NCBI GenBank assembly: GCA_017613855.1
Contig: JAGACY010000025.1
Location: forward strand, 1-10,299
Direction of reading: 5' to 3'
Source: Pseudomonadota bacterium
Lineage (GTDB): Bacteria; Myxococcota; Bradymonadia; UBA4248
DNA length: 10,299 bases
Shown here: in pieces, positions 6,699 to 10,299 of the stretch
Layout: every line of letters begins with the position of its first letter
How positions within the stretch are numbered: position 1 is the stretch's first letter
Program-made: the position numbers and the translations under genes
Notes under the pieces: generated by a model
Databases searched by the model: none
What the model was told of the DNA's origin: nothing
Seen by the model: the letters and a program-made list of their open reading frames with translations, nothing else

Positions 6699-7064
6699 AT
6701 GAAAGACTCAATCCTGCGTGAAAAGAGCAAGAAATTCGCGATAGCTGTTATCCGAATGTACAATTATCTGCGCGAACAAAAGAGGGCTGCTGTGATTTCC
6801 AAGCAGGTGCTTCGTTCAGGTACGAGTATAGGGGCAAATGTCTGTGAATCTTATTATGCTCAGAGTTCTGCGGACTTTATTAACAAAATGAGCATTGCGC
6901 TCAAAGAAGCGGCAGAAACGGATTACTGACTGGAGCTGCTTTTGAGCACAGATGGTATCAGCGAACAGCAGTATGAACTCATGCACGAATCGTGCATCGA
7001 AATTATTAAAATTCTTACAGCCAGTATTAATACCGCCAAGAAAAATGCAGATAATTGTCAGTGA
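6699..7064 (+). pseudogene. Four-helix-bundle (S23/IVP family) protein gene with in-frame TGA
   Basis: Codons 1-76 read as a typical S23-family protein: an N-terminal helix (KSKKFAIAVIRMYNYL-like), the family hallmark LRSGTSIGAN (38-47), then YAQS and ADFINKMSIALKEA. Codon 77 is TGA. The same frame then continues for 44 sense codons (beginning LELLLSTDGI) to a second TGA at 7062. Joined, the 121 residues match the usual family length, and the family normally has Trp at the site of the first TGA (ETxYWLELL), so one base change from TGG explains it. The family is found as ORFs in 23S rRNA intervening sequences and is related in fold to Avd of diversity-generating retroelements; its biochemical role is not established. 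The ATG lacks a ribosome site. Most likely a recent pseudogene, possibly a sequencing error; readthrough is less likely. Confidence 0.85.
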
Positions 7065-7089
7065 ATACGTAATAGTGAATAGTGAATAG
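7062..7089. repeat. Right 7-bp repeat array (TGAATAG-type x4)
   Basis: The period-7 units are TGAATAC (7062), GTAATAG (7069), TGAATAG (7076) and TGAATAG (7083). It is inverted relative to the left array. The first unit supplies the final TGA stop of the S23 reading frame. Confidence 0.8.
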
Positions 7090-7097
7090 GTTTAAGG

Positions 7098-7162
7098 AGC
7101 CCGCCTATGCGCGCTGCGCATACGGCCTGGGCGCTCGGGCTATCGGCTTTGCCGATACGCCC
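7098..7162. repeat. Multi-stem GC-rich intergenic element
   Basis: TATGCGC-GCT-GCGCATA (7106-7122) is a perfect hairpin enclosed by AGCCCG (7098-7103) and CGGGCT (7136-7141). A second perfect hairpin, TATCGGC-TTT-GCCGATA (7141-7157), is enclosed by GGGCG (7129-7133) and CGCCC (7158-7162). The two outer stems overlap, so they are alternatives. This twin-hairpin form suggests a dispersed REP/BIME-like element. It sits immediately before the ribosome site of the small lipoprotein and may be part of its leader. Confidence 0.6.
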
Positions 7163-7192
7163 TCGCATTTTATTAAGTTCTTTGGAGGCCCT

Positions 7193-7606
7193 ATGAAAAA
7201 AGTTGCTCTGCTGTTATTGTGTGCCATCCCAATGCTTATGGCATGCAGCAAAGACCCCACGAATCAAGCCGCTCTCGAAGCTGCAGCAAAGGACAATGGT
7301 TTTACTGTGATAAAACTGGACAACGCGTTTCAGTTCACCAAAGGCGAGTGCACCGTTGGATTTGAATTCTTAGGTACGAGAGCCGATGCGGAAAGAAAAT
7401 TCTTTGCTGCCTCAAACGCCATTAAGAATAATCATATTGGCGGGGTTTCTTCTGCCGCAAACATGGCCAATTATCACTATTTCTCGAAAACCGGCGGCGG
7501 ACAGTTTTTCTATGCAACTCAGGTTGAGTCGACCTTATTCTTATTTGATGGTTCCGAAAACTGCAAAGATGCTGTCAAAAGCTTTGCAGATGGAATCAAA
7601 TATTAG
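7193..7606 (+). CDS. Small lipoprotein of unknown function (137 aa)
   Basis: The start ATG at 7193 follows TTTGGAGG and opens a standard lipoprotein signal: KK, hydrophobic run, LMAC with lipid Cys18. The longer frame reaching upstream to the ATG at 7082 would translate the GC-rich hairpin element and the 7-bp repeats, so it is rejected. The mature protein (119 residues after Cys18) has two cysteines, Cys53 and Cys124, that could form one disulphide. An alternating pattern follows (FTVIKL..AFQFTKGECTVGFEF; GGGQFFYATQVESTLFLFDG), suggesting a small alpha/beta or beta-sandwich domain. A short helical stretch (AALEAAAKDNG, 26-36) precedes it. Ser after Cys18 fits outer-membrane placement. I do not recognise the family and propose no function. 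Confidence 0.85.
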   Translation: MKKVALLLLCAIPMLMACSKDPTNQAALEAAAKDNGFTVIKLDNAFQFTKGECTVGFEFLGTRADAERKFFAASNAIKNNHIGGVSSAANMANYHYFSKTGGGQFFYATQVESTLFLFDGSENCKDAVKSFADGIKY

Positions 7607-7634
7607 TCAGATATTGAGAGGCAACACTGTTAAT

Positions 7635-7661
7635 CAGGACGTTGCATCCTGCTTTCTTTAT
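7635..7661 (+). terminator. Possible rho-independent terminator after the small lipoprotein
   Basis: CAGGA (7635-7639) pairs with TCCTG (7647-7651) over a 7-base loop, followed by CTTTCTTTAT. The stem is short and the T-tract imperfect. A second short hairpin, TTCACC-CATTA-GGTGAA (7667-7683), follows. The position, about 30 bases after the stop codon, is right. Confidence 0.4.
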
Positions 7662-7688
7662 ATTATTTCACCCATTAGGTGAATTTGT

Positions 7689-7781
7689 GGGCGGAATCTC
7701 ATTTTCCCGGGGCTAAGCTGTGCTCCCGCCCCGGGCTGTGCTTACCACGGTTATTGGCGATGAATGATACCGCCCTACGGG
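7689..7781. repeat. GC-rich structured intergenic element
   Basis: CCCGGGGC (7706-7713) pairs perfectly with GCCCCGGG (7728-7735) over a 14-base loop. GGGCGG (7689-7694) can pair with CCGCCC (7770-7775), and CCC-TAC-GGG lies at 7773-7781. Its base composition is far higher in GC than the AT-rich flanks. It resembles dispersed non-coding elements common between genes of gut bacteria, but this is from memory, not from a search. Confidence 0.5.
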
Positions 7782-7793
7782 TCATGATAGAAC

Positions 7794-7818
7794 TTTGTAT
7801 TTGTCATTCAAATACGAA
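7794..7818 (-). terminator. Hairpin just downstream of the beta-helix gene
   Basis: GTATTTG (7797-7803) and CAAATAC (7809-7815) form a stem around TCATT. The stem extends by a G-T and two A-T pairs on the outside. It begins 12 bases past the stop codon of the reverse-strand gene. A good U-run is lacking on that strand, so termination is only a possibility. Confidence 0.3.
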
Positions 7819-7829
7819 TTGAGAATGAA

Positions 7830-9443
7830 TTAATACCACTGTGTATTCAATCCCCAAGCCTCGTCTTTGGGGGAATCGTTCAATTCATTGAGCTTTTCAT
7901 ATTCTGTACAAACTTCCTGACCGGCATCGTCGTATTTGCAAATGACATTTCCTCCGGCTTTGCCGCCATAGATGTTTTTGAATGAATAGGATCCCGTGAT
8001 GGCGTCATCTATCAATTTTTCAACGCGATTGTTAATCACGCGAAGATTTTTTATCGTGGATGCGGACAAATGTCCGCCATGCATGACATTATCTTTAATG
8101 CAAAGCCGGTTGACGTAGGTCAGCTGAACGCGCTGATTGGGGATATCATTTTCTACAAAGAAGCTCGGATATTTCTGCTGTGTTTCATCGGGAACAGTTC
8201 CCTTTGTGAACCCGTATGAACAAAAGAGCTGGTTACTGCATCCCGTATTTTTTACGGGTTTGGTGACCTTATTTTTGTAGAATATATATGTCGAAGTATT
8301 GGCTCTCGTAATAAAGGGGCCATCGATCATCTTGTCCAAATTGCCGACATCAAAGATATTATGTTCGACGAACGTCTGCTGGCCATATATAATTAAATCG
8401 CCGGCCACATTATCATTGAATGTATTATTGTCGACAATTGCCCTGAAAATTTTGCGGGATCGGCCATTAGGCTCGAAGTCAATGCCAAATTCCGGCGAAC
8501 TGCCATTGGTATGATGAATATGGTTATGTGAAATACGAATGCCATCCATGCCGACAACGGCGATGCCATTGCGGTACGCATCATCTATCTCACTATTGGC
8601 GATGATGATATCTTTGGCAATTGTTTCTTCTTCTGTCGGTGTATAATCTAAAATGAGTATGCCGTCTCCGTGTACTGATTTAATTTTTACGCCATTGACA
8701 AAGATGTGGCCGCTGTTAAAGAACTGCATACCTCCGCATTCGTAATTGTATTTCTCATCAATATGTTCATATCTTTCGCCGATGAGATTGCCGCCCTCAA
8801 TATATACATTTTCCTGTCCTTTGAGGGTGATTAGTCCGCAATCACCGCGATTGGTCGGAACCATCTGAAAAGTAACATCCGGCCCCATAATGATGGCAAC
8901 ATTACTGCCCGGTGCAATGCCCTGATCAGTCAAAGGATAATGGCCGGACGGAATGACGATACGGTTATAACCGGCTTCCTTGTATTCTTTAATGGCCTGA
9001 TTCAGTCCCTTTGTCGTATCGTCGGCTTTACCGATGTCATACACCGTCGAAATATTGTACTTTTGGGTATCGATAATGACTTCGTATCCGTATTCGGGCA
9101 AAACCGGGTTCTCGATGACATGGTGTTTGGGGTACTCCCATTCATCACACTTACCCGGAATCTCCTGTAGAACGGGCAATGGATTATCAGGGATCATGCG
9201 CACAGGGCAATCGATACTGCCATCCCCGTCGATATCTTTATCTTCAAACTGACAGCCGCATATGCCAGGCTCAGTTTTGAGGGTTTTATCCACACACCGG
9301 TCATTGACATCGACCTCGGAGGAAATCGAAGTACCAGATTTGGAACCATCATCTGAACACGAGGACAAAAACAATGCCAAACCAACGCAAAGAGCAATCC
9401 CAAAACGCGAATGGTATTTTCTACATCTACAGATCATGTTCAT
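7830..9443 (-). CDS. Lipoprotein with right-handed parallel beta-helix (pectate-lyase-like), 537 aa
   Basis: Start ATG at 9443 is preceded by GAGGAG at a spacing of six; the in-frame ATG 14 codons upstream lacks this and would put extra residues before the signal peptide. The lipoprotein signal ends in LSSC (lipid Cys29, then SDD). Residues 50-79 hold a motif with TEPGICGC and DIDGDGSIDC, a calcium-binding thrombospondin type 3-like repeat. From about 136 to 506 the sequence has parallel beta-helix rungs: an opening ADDTTKGLNQAIKEY and VIPSGHYPL as in pectate_lyase_3-type proteins, then repeated N-x-I/V rungs, including VHGDGILI (257-264), RNGIAVVGMDGIRISHNHIH and GIDFEPNG. Such folds act on, or bind, polysaccharides (lyases, glycosidases, epimerases). 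I cannot assign a catalytic residue or substrate. Probably an outer-membrane, periplasmic- or surface-facing glycan-active or glycan-binding protein. Confidence 0.92.
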   Translation of the reverse strand: MNMICRCRKYHSRFGIALCVGLALFLSSCSDDGSKSGTSISSEVDVNDRCVDKTLKTEPGICGCQFEDKDIDGDGSIDCPVRMIPDNPLPVLQEIPGKCDEWEYPKHHVIENPVLPEYGYEVIIDTQKYNISTVYDIGKADDTTKGLNQAIKEYKEAGYNRIVIPSGHYPLTDQGIAPGSNVAIIMGPDVTFQMVPTNRGDCGLITLKGQENVYIEGGNLIGERYEHIDEKYNYECGGMQFFNSGHIFVNGVKIKSVHGDGILILDYTPTEEETIAKDIIIANSEIDDAYRNGIAVVGMDGIRISHNHIHHTNGSSPEFGIDFEPNGRSRKIFRAIVDNNTFNDNVAGDLIIYGQQTFVEHNIFDVGNLDKMIDGPFITRANTSTYIFYKNKVTKPVKNTGCSNQLFCSYGFTKGTVPDETQQKYPSFFVENDIPNQRVQLTYVNRLCIKDNVMHGGHLSASTIKNLRVINNRVEKLIDDAITGSYSFKNIYGGKAGGNVICKYDDAGQEVCTEYEKLNELNDSPKDEAWGLNTQWY

Positions 9444-9505
9444 CGAGGGCTCCTCAAAAGTAATACATTGATTTCCAAGCACCATGGCGCAACCCCGGAT
9501 TGTGC

Positions 9506-9533
9506 ATTATCATTATCGGCATTCGTTTTGCAA
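9506..9533 (-). promoter_or_regulatory. Candidate promoter for the beta-helix lipoprotein
   Basis: On the reverse strand TTGCAA (9528-9533) is followed after 16 bases by GATAAT (9506-9511; five of six to the -10 consensus). A second GATAAT lies at 9512-9517. The start codon is about 60 bases further on. Pattern match only. Confidence 0.35.
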
Positions 9534-9556
9534 TCGACTTTATACTATGTTAAACT
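9528..9556 (+). promoter_or_regulatory. Candidate promoter for the right-edge exported protein
   Basis: TTGCAA (9528-9533), 17 bases, then TAAACT (9551-9556). TATACT at 9541-9546 is a better -10 by itself but has a poor -35. TTGCAA is palindromic and would serve as the -35 box in both directions. Confidence 0.35.
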
Positions 9557-9636
9557 ATGAGTAGTGAAATGTGCCTAAACCGACCTGAAAAGGCCAAAGC
9601 ATTTAAATTTTTAATCACAGAGCACGAGGAAATACG

Positions 9637-10299
9637 ATGAAGTTGAGTAGAAAGATGAGAGCATTGCTGCAAGTGACTGCACTGGGAGCAGGATGTTTGG
9701 CGTTTAGTGCCCATGCATTTGCAGACAACTGTACCACGCTCAATAATAATGCGGACTGGAACGACGGCATGACCCAACTGAGCAGCCAGATGAAGACCAA
9801 ACAGTGGGACGATGCCTATAAAACCGCCGAAAACCTCAATGCCATCTGTGATCGGTCGCCGCAGCTCAACTATGCCATGGGGATCATCAACAAAGAAAAG
9901 GGCGACGACACCAAAGCGCTCTATTACATGCAGCGCGCCACGCGCTTTACCGAAGAATTCGCCGTGAAGGGCGACACACTCGAGAAAATGTGGAATGGCC
10001 GGTACGAAGCCGAACACCCCGAGGCACGGCCGGACGAAATCGCCAAGCGGCAGGAAGAGCTCGAGAAGCAAAAAGCTTTAATAGAAGCCCTGACCACAGA
10101 AAACCTCAAGCTCAAGGGCGATGTTAAAGCCGCATCGCTGAGTGGAAAACTGGAAACGTTTGAAGAAGATGAAGCAGAAAGAATGCACTATGCGGCGGGA
10201 TTATGGACGGGAGTGGCATTTACTGGCGTAGGGTTGGTGTTGGCGGGGGTAGGTGGAGGACTTTATGTTCAAAACTACAAAGATAATAAGTTAATCGAC
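9637..10299 (+). CDS. Exported TPR-like/coiled-coil protein with C-terminal membrane segment (3' end missing)
   Basis: The frame is open from the ATG at 9637 to the right edge (221 codons, no stop). GAGGA precedes the start by six bases. Residues 1-29 look like a Sec signal peptide with a hydrophobic run and an AFA-DN cleavage site for signal peptidase I. Residues 42-105 have a TPR-like helical-hairpin look (QWDDAYKTAENL, then PQLNYAMGIINKEKGDDTKALYYMQRA), with Cys32 and Cys71 able to pair. Residues 128-180 are charged and heptad-like, probably coiled coil. Residues 186-211 (Ala/Gly/Val/Leu-rich, many glycines) form a membrane-spanning segment, with a hydrophilic tail beginning QNYKDNK. This suggests a periplasmic sensor or scaffold fixed to a membrane. 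No specific family is recognised, and the missing part may change the picture. Confidence 0.85.
   Translation, partial: MKLSRKMRALLQVTALGAGCLAFSAHAFADNCTTLNNNADWNDGMTQLSSQMKTKQWDDAYKTAENLNAICDRSPQLNYAMGIINKEKGDDTKALYYMQRATRFTEEFAVKGDTLEKMWNGRYEAEHPEARPDEIAKRQEELEKQKALIEALTTENLKLKGDVKAASLSGKLETFEEDEAERMHYAAGLWTGVAFTGVGLVLAGVGGGLYVQNYKDNKLID

Larger units (their letters stand above)
6672..7089 (+). mobile_element. Intervening-sequence-like element: S23 ORF between 19-bp inverted repeats
   Basis: The ends are a perfect inverted repeat: CTATTCACTATTCACTATT (6672-6690) and its exact reverse complement (7071-7089). Both ends are built of 7-bp units, CTATTCA three times on the left and TGAATAG on the right. 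The 418-bp unit contains only the four-helix-bundle gene. In 23S rRNA intervening sequences of other bacteria, an S23-family ORF sits inside a long terminal stem; this copy has the same plan but lies 13 bases after the phosphorylase gene. No target-site duplication or transposase is visible. Mobility is inferred. Confidence 0.5.

Noticed and set aside
6699..7064. Genetic-code change with TGA read as Trp
   Set aside because: Trp is encoded by TGG in the other genes and only one gene shows the TGA; a nonsense mutation is simpler.
6672..7089. Diversity-generating retroelement (because of Avd-like four-helix fold)
   Set aside because: There is no reverse transcriptase, template repeat or variable repeat in the window.
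7082..7192. N-terminal extension of the small lipoprotein by 37 codons
   Set aside because: It would translate the 7-bp repeat and GC-rich hairpin element and would bury the signal peptide inside the protein.
9550..10071. Reverse-strand frame opposite the right-edge gene
   Set aside because: It opposes a gene with a clear ribosome site, signal peptide and membrane segment; it has no own features.

Overview
The window looks like a stretch of chromosome from a Gram-negative, deltaproteobacterial-type organism. Bradymonadales or other Myxococcota-like lineages would fit. The reasons are the many cysteine-rich lipoproteins with lipobox signal peptides, a TEPGxCGC...DxDGDGxxDC motif (thrombospondin type 3-like), and GC-rich structured intergenic elements. 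This placement is an inference from protein style; no rRNA or marker gene is present to confirm it.

Layout. (1) Positions 1-475, minus strand: the 5' part of a cysteine-rich lipoprotein that runs off the left edge. (2) Positions 839-4881, plus strand: two tandem paralogous cysteine-rich lipoproteins (765 and 537 aa). They share an N-terminal cap and a C-terminal cysteine domain and differ in the number of repeat modules between them. (3) Positions 4882-5353: a gene-free spacer crowded with perfect palindromes. (4) Positions 5354-6658: a complete pyrimidine nucleoside (thymidine) phosphorylase, the only housekeeping gene here. (5) Positions 6672-7089: a compact element with a 19-bp perfect inverted repeat built from 7-bp units, enclosing a four-helix-bundle (S23/IVP family) gene interrupted by an in-frame TGA. 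(6) Positions 7193-7606: a small lipoprotein of unknown function, with structured GC-rich elements on both sides. (7) Positions 7830-9443, minus strand: a lipoprotein with a right-handed parallel beta-helix. (8) From 9637 to the right edge: a divergently transcribed, exported protein with a TPR-like/coiled-coil region and a C-terminal membrane segment.

Five of the eight genes carry a lipobox, and in all five the residue after the lipidated cysteine is Ser or Thr, so outer-membrane or surface placement is plausible. The genes do not form one pathway. The window is best read as a surface-protein region with a nucleoside-salvage gene beside it and an intervening-sequence-like insertion. The points most worth a second look are the inverted-repeat-bounded S23 element outside any 23S rRNA gene, and the modular tandem cysteine-rich lipoprotein family with its conserved, apparently unnamed terminal domains.
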